A stretch of DNA of 64,000 nucleotides from Clostridia bacterium (GCA_017429165.1 JAFRPL010000001.1:60718-124717); one strand, 5' to 3'; positions 8,358-18,379 are shown, numbered from the stretch's first letter. Made by a program: numbers and translations. The notes: generated from the sequence alone by a model not told the origin.

Positions 8358-9085
8358 TGAAGACCGCTTTTATAATCGCTTACAAGGGCACGCGCTACGC
8401 GGGCTGGCAGGTACAGGATAAGTTCCCTTCGGTCCAGAAGACGCTGCAGAACGCCATAGAAGACCTGCTGGGCAGAACTGTCAATCTTTCCGGCTGCAGC
8501 CGCACCGATTCGGGCGTGCACGCGCTGGAATATTACTGCCACATAGACACGCTCGCCGGCATAGAAAACGGAAAACTGCCGCTGGCGTTGAACCTGCGCC
8601 TGCCCGACGATATTTCGGTGCTGAAGGCGCTGACGGTGGACGACGATTTCCATTCGCGCTATTCTTCCAAAGGCAAGCAGTACGTCTACGTCATACGCAA
8701 TTCGTACATAAAGGATCCGTTTGAGCCGGATATGGCTTACCTTTACAAAAAGCCGCTGGACGTGAACGAGATAAACCGTATAGGCGCCGAATTCATAGGC
8801 ACGCACGATTTCAGGTCGTTCATGGCGGCTCACAGCAAGATAACCGACACGGTGCGCACGGTCACAGAATTCCGTGCCGAACGCGAAGGAGACACGGTGA
8901 AGATATTCGTTTCGGCAAACGGATTCCTTTACAACATGGTCAGAATAATGGTAGGCACCGTGCTGGACACGCTTTCCGGCAGGATAACGGCCGGCATACC
9001 GCAGATACTGGAACAAAAGGAAAGAAAAGCCGCCGGGCGGACCGCGCCCGCGCACGGACTTTTTCTGAACAGGGTGTTTTACTGA
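8357..9085 (+). CDS. truA: tRNA pseudouridine(38-40) synthase
   Basis: Converts uridines 38-40 of the tRNA anticodon arm to pseudouridine. The 242-residue protein carries the catalytic motif GCSRTDSGVHA with the nucleophilic aspartate at residue 51, the substrate-binding KGKQYVYVIRNS segment, and GFLYNMVRIMVGT near the C-terminus. Start overlaps the ecfT stop by one base, keeping the ecfA-ecfT-truA order common in Firmicutes. Confidence 0.96.
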   Translation: MKTAFIIAYKGTRYAGWQVQDKFPSVQKTLQNAIEDLLGRTVNLSGCSRTDSGVHALEYYCHIDTLAGIENGKLPLALNLRLPDDISVLKALTVDDDFHSRYSSKGKQYVYVIRNSYIKDPFEPDMAYLYKKPLDVNEINRIGAEFIGTHDFRSFMAAHSKITDTVRTVTEFRAEREGDTVKIFVSANGFLYNMVRIMVGTVLDTLSGRITAGIPQILEQKERKAAGRTAPAHGLFLNRVFY

Positions 9086-9088
9086 ACG

Positions 9089-10327
9089 ATGGGTGCTTTT
9101 TCGATCTTTTCAAATAAAAAGAAGCGCGATCCGTCTTACGAGCTGCCGGAGCCCGAGCTCAACTACTACGAGATCCTTGGCAGGCGGATGAGCAAGCTCA
9201 AATATATTATGCTGCTCGGACTGATATTGTTCGTGATCGGCGGGTTCACATTCTACAGCGATCAGCTCAACGTGGAAAATTTCAGGTATATGCTCAAGTT
9301 TATGTCGATCGATATGGATACCGAGATCGCCGACGGCGCGCAGATAGAATTCGACGCTTCGCCCGGGACGCGCGCGATGATGATAAGCGGCGACCTTGTG
9401 ATATGCGACAGAAACGGCGTGCAGATCTTTGACAAAAGCGGCGAGCGGTTCTTGCGCGAGCGCGACTTTATGAACGACCCGATGTGCGTTGCGAGCAACC
9501 ACAATCTGCTGGTGTGCGACCGCGGCTCGTACGAGCTGAACGCCTACACCGTCTACGCGCGCATCTACACGCACAAGGCGAAATATCCCATAAACGACCT
9601 GTGCTCTTCGGCCGCGACCGGCAGATACGCCATCCTCACCGCCGCCGACGGCTACCGCGCGGGCATAGAGATATACGATCCCGAATTCCGCAAAATATTC
9701 GACTATTACTTCGCCGACAAATACGTTTCGGGCATAGCCATATCGCCCGACGGCAAAAGCGCGGCGGCGTGCACGGTAAACAGCACGCAATCCGGCGACT
9801 ATTTGGGCGAGCTGTACGTCTTTGACGTGAACGACGCCGAAAACTACCGGCTGCACAGATTCCCCGGCGAAATACCCTGGAAAGCGTATTTCCGCAAAGA
9901 CGGCGGATATCTGCTGCTGACCGACTGCGCGCTGAGGCTTTTTGACGCAAACGGCGAAGAACAGTCGTGCGTGAAGTTCAAGACCGAAGACATAAAGCGG
10001 TTTTGCCTGAACGACGACGTCTGCGCGCTGGCTTTTCAGACCGCGGGTCTTTCCAACGGCACCACGGTGGTGTTCTACGACTCGGATCTTAACGCGATAT
10101 CCGAAACGAGCTACAACAGCGACGTGAGCCGCATAGATATGATAAACGGCAAGGCGTACGTGTTCGCCGCGGGCGAGCTGCACGCCGTGGACACGGCAAC
10201 AGGCAAAGACGCGTCGGCCGAACAGGTGGGCAGCCTTTACGCCGGTGCGCTATACGACCCCGATTCGGGGATGATAATTATGATATACCAGGGCAAAGCG
10301 GTGTTCCGTTCCGCCAATGCCCCTTAA
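9089..10327 (+). CDS. Membrane-anchored DUF5711-like protein with predicted beta-propeller
   Basis: A 412-residue protein with a cytoplasmic, charged N-terminus (about 1-48), one transmembrane helix (YIMLLGLILFVIGGFTFY, about 49-66), and a long extracytoplasmic region of repeated beta-strand blocks (for example VCDRNGVQIFD, VFDVNDAEN, LRLFDANGEE) resembling a WD/PQQ-type propeller. The layout matches the DUF5711 family of Clostridia, whose function is unknown. It lies 3 bases after truA and 15 before a CvpA-like gene, so it is in the same transcript. I infer a surface or envelope role only from topology. Confidence 0.7.
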   Translation: MGAFSIFSNKKKRDPSYELPEPELNYYEILGRRMSKLKYIMLLGLILFVIGGFTFYSDQLNVENFRYMLKFMSIDMDTEIADGAQIEFDASPGTRAMMISGDLVICDRNGVQIFDKSGERFLRERDFMNDPMCVASNHNLLVCDRGSYELNAYTVYARIYTHKAKYPINDLCSSAATGRYAILTAADGYRAGIEIYDPEFRKIFDYYFADKYVSGIAISPDGKSAAACTVNSTQSGDYLGELYVFDVNDAENYRLHRFPGEIPWKAYFRKDGGYLLLTDCALRLFDANGEEQSCVKFKTEDIKRFCLNDDVCALAFQTAGLSNGTTVVFYDSDLNAISETSYNSDVSRIDMINGKAYVFAAGELHAVDTATGKDASAEQVGSLYAGALYDPDSGMIIMIYQGKAVFRSANAP

Positions 10328-10342
10328 ACGGAGGTGTTTTAT

Positions 10343-11059
10343 ATGAGCGCCGTTCTTGACGTTCTGGTGCTTGCGATAGTTCTGATAACCGTTTTCATAT
10401 GCGGAAAACGCGGATTTTTCAAATCGCTCATAAAAGTGGGCAGCGTGATACTCGCCATATTGGCGGTGATACTGTTCTTCGGCAAGCTCAAATCTTATAT
10501 GCTCGAAAGCAAGACCTGCGAAACGGTGCGCGAAAAGATGAACGCCCGACTCGCCGAGATAGTTTCTTCCGAGGAAGACGAATACGACCCCAACGAGGTA
10601 AAGGAATCGCCCAAATTCATAGAGATACTGCAGATACTCGGGGTAGAAACTTCTGAATTCGAAAAGACCTGGCAGCAGTGGCGCACCGAACGCACCGACG
10701 AGCTGAGGGAAAAACTGGTGAATTTCGTTTCGGACCCGCTGATGGACATGATAGCCTCGGTGCTTTCGTTCATCGCGCTGTTCTTCGGGACGCTCATAGC
10801 CGTGCGGCTGCTGGGGTTCGTGCTGGATAAGATATTCGTTCTGCCCGTGCTGAAGCAGGCGAACACGGCGCTGGGCGTGCTGCTGGGGATTATTATGGCG
10901 GTGATATACGTGAGCGCGTTCGTTTACGTGGTCAGCCGTGCGCTGCCGTATCTGCAGGCGAAGGGATCGGAATTCTTTATGCGCATAGATCCCGAAAAGA
11001 CTTACGTATTCAAATGGTTCGCCGAGCACGATCTGATCGCCTGGCTGCTGGGCATATAA
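10343..11059 (+). CDS. CvpA family membrane protein
   Basis: A 238-residue protein with four hydrophobic segments: two at the N-terminus (VLDVLVLAIVLITVFICGKRGFFKSLIK pattern, typical of CvpA), then a soluble acidic insert of about 85 residues, then two more near residues 135-200. CvpA proteins are named for colicin V production but in most bacteria appear linked to envelope maintenance; the exact role is unknown. The ATG at 10343 has ACGGAGGTG upstream; a GTG at 10334 lies inside that site and is rejected. The C-terminus, rich in aromatic residues, is not diagnostic. Confidence 0.8.
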   Translation: MSAVLDVLVLAIVLITVFICGKRGFFKSLIKVGSVILAILAVILFFGKLKSYMLESKTCETVREKMNARLAEIVSSEEDEYDPNEVKESPKFIEILQILGVETSEFEKTWQQWRTERTDELREKLVNFVSDPLMDMIASVLSFIALFFGTLIAVRLLGFVLDKIFVLPVLKQANTALGVLLGIIMAVIYVSAFVYVVSRALPYLQAKGSEFFMRIDPEKTYVFKWFAEHDLIAWLLGI

Positions 11060-11089
11060 AACGTGTAAAATAATTACTGGAGCTGCAAT

Positions 11090-11695
11090 ATGAAATTGTT
11101 CAAAGCCAAAAACATTCCGAATATGCTTTCGATCCTGCGCCTTTTGATGGTGCCGCTGTTCGTTTTTCTGTTCTTTTACGAATTCGAAGGCCACCGGTAC
11201 TGGGCGCTGGGCGTGTTCCTGCTCGCAAGCGCGACCGACGTGCTCGACGGCTGGCTGGCGAGGCGCAACGGCTGGGTGAGCGACCTGGGCAAGATAATCG
11301 ATCCGCTCGCGGATAAGCTGATGCAATTCGCGGCGTGCGTGTCGCTCGCCATAAAGACGCGCTACGGTCTGATGCTCGCCATAGCCATATTCGTAAAGGA
11401 CATTCTTATGACGGCGGGCGGCGTGTATCTCGCCAAAAAGGGAGCGCGCAGTCTGGTCGTGGCCAAGTGGTACGGCAAGCTCAACACCGTGTGCCTGGCG
11501 CTGGCGGTATGTTTGCTCATGCTGTTTTATCAGAACGAAACTCTCGCCGCCGCGGTGACGTATGCCGCGCTGGGGATGATGCTTTTTACCTTTATAATGT
11601 ATTTCAGCAACGTTTTCCTGAAATTCGTCAAAAACGAGCCCGCCGAAGACCCGGCTGCGCAAAACGAAGCCGGGGAAGCCGGCCGAAACGGCTGA
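11090..11695 (+). CDS. pgsA: CDP-diacylglycerol--glycerol-3-phosphate 3-phosphatidyltransferase
   Basis: Makes phosphatidylglycerophosphate in the membrane, the committed step to phosphatidylglycerol. The CDP-alcohol phosphatidyltransferase signature DGWLAR, then G and two aspartates (GKIIDPLADK), is present near residues 60-83. About five hydrophobic segments follow. The 201-residue length includes a hydrophilic C-terminal tail of about 20 residues rich in Ala/Glu. It is preceded by a ribosome binding site and 30-base gap after cvpA. Confidence 0.93.
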   Translation: MKLFKAKNIPNMLSILRLLMVPLFVFLFFYEFEGHRYWALGVFLLASATDVLDGWLARRNGWVSDLGKIIDPLADKLMQFAACVSLAIKTRYGLMLAIAIFVKDILMTAGGVYLAKKGARSLVVAKWYGKLNTVCLALAVCLLMLFYQNETLAAAVTYAALGMMLFTFIMYFSNVFLKFVKNEPAEDPAAQNEAGEAGRNG

Positions 11696-11744
11696 ACCGT
11701 ACATATACTTTTTCCCCCTTTGGTACTGAAAGGAAACTGCAATT

Positions 11745-14048
11745 ATGGAAAGAAAACTCTGTGACCGCTGCGGCAAGCGCGCCGCCGTGGTGTTCGTCAC
11801 CCGCAAGAGCGGGAACGAAATAAAAAACGAAGGCCTTTGCCTTCAGTGCGCGCACGAAATAGGAATAAAGCCCGAAAAAGATCTGCTTAAGAAGATGGGC
11901 ATAACCGAAGAAGATTTCAGGCGCATGGCGGACGAACTGAACGATATGCTGCCCATGCTCGCCGAAAACGGCGACGAAAACGACGACGGCGACGAGGGGC
12001 GCGCCCCCGCGCTGGATCTTTCCGCCATATTCGGCGAAGGCGGCGGAACCGAAAGCGAAAACGGCAAGACCCGCACCGCCGAGCATTCCGACCGCAAAAA
12101 GAGCAAATATCTTGACAATTACTGCATAAATCTCACCGGCAAAGCGCGCGACGGAAAGCTCGACGCCGTCGTTGGGCGCGAAACCGAAATAAGCCGCGTG
12201 ATGCAGATACTCTGCCGCCGGCAGAAGAACAATCCCTGCCTTATAGGCGAAGCCGGCGTGGGCAAGACCGCGGTTGCGGAGCTGCTGGCGCAGAAGATCG
12301 CCGCCGGAACCGTGCCTTATAAGCTCCGCGGCAAAGAGGTGTATCTGGTCGATATGACCGCCATAGTCGCGGGCACGCAGTTCAGGGGACAGTTCGAAAA
12401 CCGCATGAAAGGGCTCATAGACGACGTCAAACGGCTGGGCAACGTGATACTCGTCATAGACGAGATCCATTCCATAGTCGGCGCCGGCGGAGCCGAAGGC
12501 AGTCTGAACGCCGCCAACATCTTAAAACCCGCCCTTTCACGCGGGGAGATACAGCTGATAGGCGCTACAACGCTCGCCGAATACCGCAAGTATATAGAAA
12601 GCGACGCCGCGCTGGAACGCCGTTTCCAGCCCGTGACCGTGAACGAGCCCTCGATCGCCGACACCGAGGCGATACTGCGCGGCATAAAGGGATATTACGA
12701 AAAGTTCCACGGCGTCAAGATAAGCGATACGATAATCCGCGAGATAGTGCGGCTTTCGGAACGTTATATAACCGACAGGTTTTTGCCCGACAAGGCGATA
12801 GACCTGCTGGACGAAGCCGCTTCAAGGTTGGCGATGACTTCGCCCGTGATAAACGAGCTGCAGAGCGTGGCGGCCGAGATGAAAGGGCTGCAGGCGGCGA
12901 TGGACGCCGCCGAGGCGAAGGAAGACAAGGGCGAAGACGACTACCGCACCATAGCCGATTACAAGACGCGGCTCATCAAGTGCGGCGGCAGGTTCGACGC
13001 GCTTTCCGCCGAACGCGACAAGCTGTATCTGACCGCCGAAGATCTGGCGAAGGTCATAGAAGTCTGGACCGGCATACCCGCTTCGGCGATAACCGAAAAC
13101 GAGTTTGCCAAGATCGACCGGCTGGAATCGGAGCTGAAAAAGCGCATAGTCGGTCAGGACGAGGCGGTCGCCAAGCTGGCGAAAGCCATAAAGCGCAACC
13201 GCGCCGGCATAGGCGAAAAGCGCAAGCCGGTATCGTTCATATTCGCCGGCAACACCGGCGTGGGCAAGACCGAGCTCGTAAAAGTGCTGGCGGGGTATCT
13301 GTTCGACACGCCCGAAACGCTGATACGGCTGGATATGAGCGAATTTATGGAAAAACACACGGTCTCGCGCCTGATAGGTTCGCCTCCCGGCTACGTCGGC
13401 TACGACGAGGCGGGGCAGCTGACCGAAAAGATACGCCGCAAGCCGTACAGCGTAGTGCTGTTCGACGAAATAGAAAAGGCGCACCCGGACGTTTTGAACG
13501 TGCTTTTGCAGATACTGGACGACGGCCGCATAACCGACGCCCACGGCAAGGTGTGCAATTTTGAAAACGCGGTCATAGTGATGACCACCAACGCGGGCAG
13601 CCGCGACTATTCCCCCGCCGCCGGGTTCAACGCCACCGAGCGCGCCGGCGACGAAGCGAAGGTGCGCAAGGCGCTGGAAGATTTTCTGCGCCCCGAATTC
13701 ATCAACCGCGTTGACGATATAATCGTCTTCAACCGCCTGAACGTTGAAAACTGCGCCGATATAGCGATGATAATGCTTTCGGATCTGGCGAAAACGCTGG
13801 AGGAAAAAGGCATAAAACTGACCTATACCCGCGCCGAGGCCGAGCTTATAGCACAAAAAGGTTTCGACCGCAGATACGGCGCGCGCAACCTGCGCCGCGT
13901 GATACAGACCGACATAGAAGATATCGCCGCCGCGCGCATAATAGACAGCTACGGCGACCCCGTAAAAGAAATCATACTGCACGCGCCTTCGGAAGGCGGC
14001 GCGAGCGTGGAATGCGAATTCATCCATCAGAGCCAGAATACCTTATAA
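11745..14048 (+). CDS. clpE: Clp protease ATP-binding subunit, ClpE-like
   Basis: AAA+ unfoldase that feeds ClpP or disaggregates proteins. At the N-terminus a zinc-finger-like CDRCGK and CLQCAH pair (residues about 5-36) replaces the ClpN repeats of ClpC, which is the ClpE hallmark. Two ATPase domains follow: Walker [10 protein letters not shown] with [16 protein letters not shown], and Walker [10 protein letters not shown] with [11 protein letters not shown] and the [13 protein letters not shown] pore-type motif. It is 767 residues. The C-terminal segment is typical of the Clp D2-small domain. It is cotranscribed with the P-type-ATPase-like gene starting 11 bases later; no clpP or ctsR is adjacent. 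The exact paralogue name is an inference from the zinc finger. Confidence 0.88.
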   Translation: MERKLCDRCGKRAAVVFVTRKSGNEIKNEGLCLQCAHEIGIKPEKDLLKKMGITEEDFRRMADELNDMLPMLAENGDENDDGDEGRAPALDLSAIFGEGGGTESENGKTRTAEHSDRKKSKYLDNYCINLTGKARDGKLDAVVGRETEISRVMQILCRRQKNNPCLIGEAGVGKTAVAELLAQKIAAGTVPYKLRGKEVYLVDMTAIVAGTQFRGQFENRMKGLIDDVKRLGNVILVIDEIHSIVGAGGAEGSLNAANILKPALSRGEIQLIGATTLAEYRKYIESDAALERRFQPVTVNEPSIADTEAILRGIKGYYEKFHGVKISDTIIREIVRLSERYITDRFLPDKAIDLLDEAASRLAMTSPVINELQSVAAEMKGLQAAMDAAEAKEDKGEDDYRTIADYKTRLIKCGGRFDALSAERDKLYLTAEDLAKVIEVWTGIPASAITENEFAKIDRLESELKKRIVGQDEAVAKLAKAIKRNRAGIGEKRKPVSFIFAGNTGVGKTELVKVLAGYLFDTPETLIRLDMSEFMEKHTVSRLIGSPPGYVGYDEAGQLTEKIRRKPYSVVLFDEIEKAHPDVLNVLLQILDDGRITDAHGKVCNFENAVIVMTTNAGSRDYSPAAGFNATERAGDEAKVRKALEDFLRPEFINRVDDIIVFNRLNVENCADIAMIMLSDLAKTLEEKGIKLTYTRAEAELIAQKGFDRRYGARNLRRVIQTDIEDIAAARIIDSYGDPVKEIILHAPSEGGASVECEFIHQSQNTL

Positions 14049-14058
14049 GGAAGATATA

Positions 14059-16809
14059 ATGCCCGAAAAAGACATTCGCCGCGTTGCCGGCAAGGATTAC
14101 CCAAAAGTGAATACCTTTACGGCGGCTTCGGCGCGGCGGCTTTCGGAGCTTTCGCTCACCCCGCCCGAGATGTATCCCGCCGAGGCGGCCGAATATCTGG
14201 ATTCGGACCTCGTCACCGGGCTCGACCGGCGTCAGGTCAGACAGCGCCGCGCAAAGTACGGCGACAACACCGAAACCGGAATGCCGATAGGGTTCGTCAA
14301 ATCGCTGGAACGCCAGCTCAAAAACCTGCCTAACGTGCTGCTTATTGGCTCGCTCGTAATGTTTTACGCGTTCCGCGGCGGCGTGTGGTTCCCGCTGACG
14401 GCGCTTCTGATGGCGATATCGTTCCCCGTGAACGCTTTTCTTGAATACCGCGCGTCGCTCACATTTGCAAAAATGAACCGCGTCGCCTCGCCGCGCGCCA
14501 CGGTGCTGCGCGAAGGGCGGCAGTTCGTCACCGACAGCCGCAGTCTGGTCCCCGGCGACGTCATAGTGCTTGAGACCGACAGCATCGTCCCCGCCGACGC
14601 GCGCCTTATAGAAACGCAGTCGTTCCGGGTGATGGAATCGCCCGTGGGCGGCGTGGCGCGTTCGGTCGAAAAAGACGCCCGGTTCGTGGCGGAATCCAAA
14701 GAAGACAAACTGTACGAAAACATGGTCTATTCCGGCAGCGTGGTCACGTCCGGCAAAGCCACCGCCATCGTCTGCGCCACGGGCAAAGACACGCGGCTTG
14801 CGAAAAAGCGCGAATCCAACCCCGCTTCCGCAATGCCCAAATATCTGCGCAACGCCTCGTTTGCGCTGAGGCTGGTATCGGTGACCTCTGTGCTCGGCGC
14901 GCTGGTGCTTTTGATCCTGGGCGTGCTGCGCGGCGAAAACGTTTCGGATTCCTTTATAACCGCGCTCGCCGTGGCGTGCTGCGCCATGTGCGAGACCGCT
15001 TTCGTGCTGCTTTTGTATGGCGAAAGCTCGGCGCTCGCCGCAGCGCTGCAGGCGGGATGCGTGTTCCGCTCGCCCGATTCGGTCCCCGCCATAGCGCGCA
15101 CCGACACCGTTATGTGCTGCAAGGATATGGCTTTTCCGCCTTCGGCGATAACGCTCAAAGAGATATTCGTGTGTTTCGATTCGCTGGAATTCAGTTCCAG
15201 AAGCGGCTCGAACGTCACCGACATAATACGCTGTATGATACTGTGCTCTTCGCTCAAGGAACGGCTGAGAGCGCAGCCGCAAAAACGCAAAAAGCGCCGC
15301 GAATCCGAATCCGCCCGCGCCTATGAGGGGAGCGAGTTCACGCTGGCGGTGGTCAACGCCGCATCGCGCGCGGGGTATTCTGTGGAAGACGCCAAAAAGG
15401 ACTTTTACCGTATAGAGGCGGAATTCGACAGCAGCGGCGAGGCGTGCCGCGTGCTGGGGATGCTTGAGGGCAAAAACTGCGTGATACTGCGCGGCTCGCC
15501 CGAAAGCGTGCTGGCCCGCTGCGCCGGCTACCGCCGCGAAGGCCGCAACTACCGGCTGGATAAACGCAGCGCCGAACGCATACTCTATTCCGCTTCGCAG
15601 ATGGCGAAGACGCAGATCCCCGTCGCCGTGGCGATGGGCTACACACAGGCGGAATCGCTGCACGACATAAACGTTGAAAACAAGCTCATTTTCCTGGGAT
15701 TCGCCGGGTTCTACACCGAGACCGGCATAGACACCGCGTCTTCGGTCTACCGGCTGGGCAACGCCGGCATATCGCTGGCGGTCAACACCGACGACGCCTA
15801 TTACGCGGCGTACAATCTCGCCGAAAACGCGGGCGTAATAAGCCGCGAATCGGAAATATGCACGCCCGAGATACTGCACGAAAGCGACGAGGGGCTTTTT
15901 GCCGAAGACAACGAAAATTACCGCGTGTTCAACCGCCTTACCGACGAGGAATGGCTGTATATCCTGCGGCTGCGTAACGCGGCGCACCATAAAGTGTTCG
16001 CGCAGGTCAGCTCCGCCGGGCAGTCGGATATCGTATCCGAAGCCAACGCCTCGTTCGCCGTGGCGGGCAAGAGCAAGGACGCGCTGCTGCAGAAATGCGA
16101 CGTGCGTTTCACCTCGCCCGGGTTCCCGGCGATAGAGACGGCGATAAGCCGCTCCAAGCTTGCGGTCAAGCGCATAGCCGCGGTCTGTCAGTATATGTCC
16201 GCCGGATATTACATACTGTTCTTCTGGTGCCTGCTTTCGCTCGCCTTCGGCAAAGGACTGCCGTTCGGCGTGCCGGGGGCGACCGTCTACGGGATGGTGC
16301 TAAACCCGCTGCTGGCGTTTTCGCTGGCGTTCTGCCCCGTCACCGCCAAGACGCTGTACGACCGTTCGGGCTCTGTTTCGCCCGACCGGCTTTCGGGCTC
16401 GATGACCCACGCGGTCATATATTCCGCGGTGTGCGGCGCGATGTGCTTTATCGCCGCGAACGTGCTGGGGCCCGGCGGAGGCGCCGGAAGCTGCGCCGCG
16501 TTCGCCGCGTATTCGTTTTCGCTGTGGCTTTACACCACGGTGTGCGGTTTCAGGGGATCGGCGCTTTCGAACCTGTTTTACCGCAACTATCTGCTGCTGC
16601 CTTCGCTGTTCGTCACCGCGGCGTTCGCGCTCATCCCCGCGCTCGTCCCCGCCGTGGGCGCGTTCATAGATTTTGAAACGCCCGAACTGCGCGCGCTCGG
16701 CGCTTCCATAGCGCTTCCGTTCGTGCTGTGGCTGGGACTTCAGGCGGCGCTTCTGATAAAAGAGATGACCGACAAAAACAAGGGCAAGCACGAAAAGATG
16801 CGCAAATGA
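14059..16809 (+). CDS. P-type ATPase-like protein lacking catalytic motifs (probable pseudoenzyme)
   Basis: A 916-residue protein with the overall plan of a P2-type cation pump: N-terminal cation-ATPase-like segment, paired membrane helices near 93-125 and 270-320, actuator domain (VPGDVIVLETDSIVPADARL about 164-183), nucleotide/P domains, and about six C-terminal helices. The catalytic sites are gone. The TGES loop reads GGVA (197-200); the PEGL helix motif reads AMCE (309-312); the phosphorylation motif DKTGTLT aligns with ARTDTVM (346-352), so the aspartate is alanine; the hinge segment with TGDGVND is missing between about 650 and 668. Remnants such as RGSPE (478-482), FDSS, NTDD and VFAQVS still mark the fold. 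The reading frame is uninterrupted, so it is probably a maintained non-pumping protein, not a decaying gene. It has a ribosome binding site and lies 10 bases after clpE. Confidence 0.85.
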   Translation: MPEKDIRRVAGKDYPKVNTFTAASARRLSELSLTPPEMYPAEAAEYLDSDLVTGLDRRQVRQRRAKYGDNTETGMPIGFVKSLERQLKNLPNVLLIGSLVMFYAFRGGVWFPLTALLMAISFPVNAFLEYRASLTFAKMNRVASPRATVLREGRQFVTDSRSLVPGDVIVLETDSIVPADARLIETQSFRVMESPVGGVARSVEKDARFVAESKEDKLYENMVYSGSVVTSGKATAIVCATGKDTRLAKKRESNPASAMPKYLRNASFALRLVSVTSVLGALVLLILGVLRGENVSDSFITALAVACCAMCETAFVLLLYGESSALAAALQAGCVFRSPDSVPAIARTDTVMCCKDMAFPPSAITLKEIFVCFDSLEFSSRSGSNVTDIIRCMILCSSLKERLRAQPQKRKKRRESESARAYEGSEFTLAVVNAASRAGYSVEDAKKDFYRIEAEFDSSGEACRVLGMLEGKNCVILRGSPESVLARCAGYRREGRNYRLDKRSAERILYSASQMAKTQIPVAVAMGYTQAESLHDINVENKLIFLGFAGFYTETGIDTASSVYRLGNAGISLAVNTDDAYYAAYNLAENAGVISRESEICTPEILHESDEGLFAEDNENYRVFNRLTDEEWLYILRLRNAAHHKVFAQVSSAGQSDIVSEANASFAVAGKSKDALLQKCDVRFTSPGFPAIETAISRSKLAVKRIAAVCQYMSAGYYILFFWCLLSLAFGKGLPFGVPGATVYGMVLNPLLAFSLAFCPVTAKTLYDRSGSVSPDRLSGSMTHAVIYSAVCGAMCFIAANVLGPGGGAGSCAAFAAYSFSLWLYTTVCGFRGSALSNLFYRNYLLLPSLFVTAAFALIPALVPAVGAFIDFETPELRALGASIALPFVLWLGLQAALLIKEMTDKNKGKHEKMRK

Positions 16810-16856
16810 CCTTGAGCTGCCGCCGACCGACTTTTCTGTTTAAGGAGATTTTTCCT

Positions 16857-17708
16857 ATGCGTATAGAAAAAAACGCGCCTTTGGACCGCCGCTCGTCTTT
16901 CCGCTCCGGCGGCAAAGCCGATATACTGCTTTTGCCGCAGAACGTATACGAGCTGACCCTTGCCCTGCGCGGGATGGAAGACAAACGGGTGTACGGCCTG
17001 CTTTCGAACACGCTCGTGAGCGATAACGGCGTGCGCGGAAAAATTGCGCTTACGGTGAACGTGCGCGGAATGGAACGCACGGGGAACGTGATAACCGCCT
17101 GCTGCGGCGACACGCTTTCCGGCCTTGCGAACTTTGCGCTTGAAAACTCGCTCGCCGGCGCGGAATTCTGCTACGGGATCCCCGGCACCGTGGGCGGCGG
17201 CGTGTTTATGAACGCGGGCGCCTACGGCGGCGAGATAAAGGATATACTTAAAAGCGCGGTGCTGTTTTCGCCTTCCGGCGAGATAGTGACGCTTGAAAAC
17301 AAAGACCTCGGGTTCGCCTACCGCAAAAGCCTGCTCCAGCGCGAAAGATATATACTGCTGAAAGCCACGTTCGAGCTGGAACCCGGCAAAAAGACGGCAA
17401 TACGCGCAAAGATGAAAGATCTTATGGCGCGCCGGCGCGAAAAACAGCCGCTGGAATTCCCCAGCTGCGGTTCGGTGTTCAAGCGGCCCGAAGGTCACTT
17501 TGCGGGCGCGCTGATAGAACAGTGCGGGCTCAAGGGCGCGCGCGTTGGCGGAGCGGAGGTTTCGCAAAAGCACGCGGGGTTCATAATCAACGCCGGCGGC
17601 GCCACCACCGCCGATATGCTTGCGCTGACCGCGCTGGTGAAGCGCACGGTAAAAGAAAAGACCGGCGTGGAGCTTGAAGAAGAGATCAGGATACTGGGAG
17701 AAACGTGA
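16857..17708 (+). CDS. murB: UDP-N-acetylenolpyruvoylglucosamine reductase
   Basis: FAD-dependent reductase forming UDP-MurNAc in peptidoglycan synthesis. Visible motifs are SFRSGGKADILLLP, SNTLVSDNGVRG, GIPGTVGGGVFMNAGAYGGEI (FAD/substrate binding), the RRREKQPLEFPSCGSVFKRP stretch with the catalytic serine, and KGARVGGAEVSQKHAGFIIN with the C-terminal catalytic region. The ATG at 16857 has AAGGAG upstream and yields 283 residues; in-frame starts further upstream run into the previous gene. The C-terminal RILGET end is normal. Its stop overlaps the whiA start (TGATG). Confidence 0.95.
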   Translation: MRIEKNAPLDRRSSFRSGGKADILLLPQNVYELTLALRGMEDKRVYGLLSNTLVSDNGVRGKIALTVNVRGMERTGNVITACCGDTLSGLANFALENSLAGAEFCYGIPGTVGGGVFMNAGAYGGEIKDILKSAVLFSPSGEIVTLENKDLGFAYRKSLLQRERYILLKATFELEPGKKTAIRAKMKDLMARRREKQPLEFPSCGSVFKRPEGHFAGALIEQCGLKGARVGGAEVSQKHAGFIINAGGATTADMLALTALVKRTVKEKTGVELEEEIRILGET

Positions 17709-18379
17709 TGTCCTATTCGGACGAACTGAAAGAACGGCTCGCCGCCGTTGAAATGAAAAAAGAATGCTGCCGCGCGGCGTATTCCGCGGGGACGAGATGC
17801 ACCGGATACGAAGCGGTGTGCGAAAACGACGCCGCCTGTTTTCTGCGCGGTCTTTTCGTCGCGCACGGGAGCATGACCGACCCCGAAAAGCAGTTTTACC
17901 TTTCGTTCGACGCGTTTTCCTCGCCCGCCGCGGCGCTGGCGCTGGGAAGATGCGGCGTGACTCCCCTTTGGGGAGCGCACCGGGGCAAAAAAATAGTGTA
18001 TCTGCGCGAGACCGATTCCATAAGCGATTTTCTCACCGCCGTAGGCGCTTCGCACGACGCGCTGCGTGTTCTGGAGCTTTCGGTGCTCAAATCCATGAAG
18101 CGCGAAGCCAACCGCGCGAGCAACGCGGAATTCGCCAACATGGACAAGACCGCCACCGCAAGCGCGTATATATGCGAAGCGATACTGCTTTTGAAAAAGC
18201 ACCGCGATTTTGCCAAGCTGCCCGAGCCGCTCAAGGAGACGGCGCGGCTGCGGCTGGAATTCCCCGAGCTTTCGCTCGACGCGCTGCGCGCCAAGCATTC
18301 TTCGCCCATTTCCAAATCCGGGCTGAACCACCGGCTTCGGACCATAGCCGACCGCGCCGAAAAATACAGAAACAAATAA
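17708..18379 (+). CDS. whiA: WhiA-family DNA-binding regulator, shortened N-terminal domain
   Basis: WhiA binds DNA and affects cell division and, in actinobacteria, sporulation. The protein begins in the family manner (SYSDELKERLA, then KKECCRAA), carries the second LAGLIDADG-like half (CFLRGLFVAHGSMTDPEKQFYLSFDA), the KIVYLRETDSISDFLTAVGA segment, and the C-terminal helix-turn-helix (ISKSGLNHRLRTI). At 223 residues it is about 90 shorter than usual; the first LAGLIDADG half, normally between the CC motif and the FLRG motif, is missing. The ATG at 17708 overlaps the murB stop; a GTG three bases earlier is also possible. Context next to murB is consistent, though rapZ/yvcK, the common partners, are absent. 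Confidence 0.85.
   Translation: MSYSDELKERLAAVEMKKECCRAAYSAGTRCTGYEAVCENDAACFLRGLFVAHGSMTDPEKQFYLSFDAFSSPAAALALGRCGVTPLWGAHRGKKIVYLRETDSISDFLTAVGASHDALRVLELSVLKSMKREANRASNAEFANMDKTATASAYICEAILLLKKHRDFAKLPEPLKETARLRLEFPELSLDALRAKHSSPISKSGLNHRLRTIADRAEKYRNK

Noticed and set aside
14020..15990. 656-codon open frame on the minus strand opposite the P-type-ATPase-like gene
   Set aside because: His/Arg/Ala-rich composition typical of antisense shadows in GC-rich genes; no start signals or family motifs.
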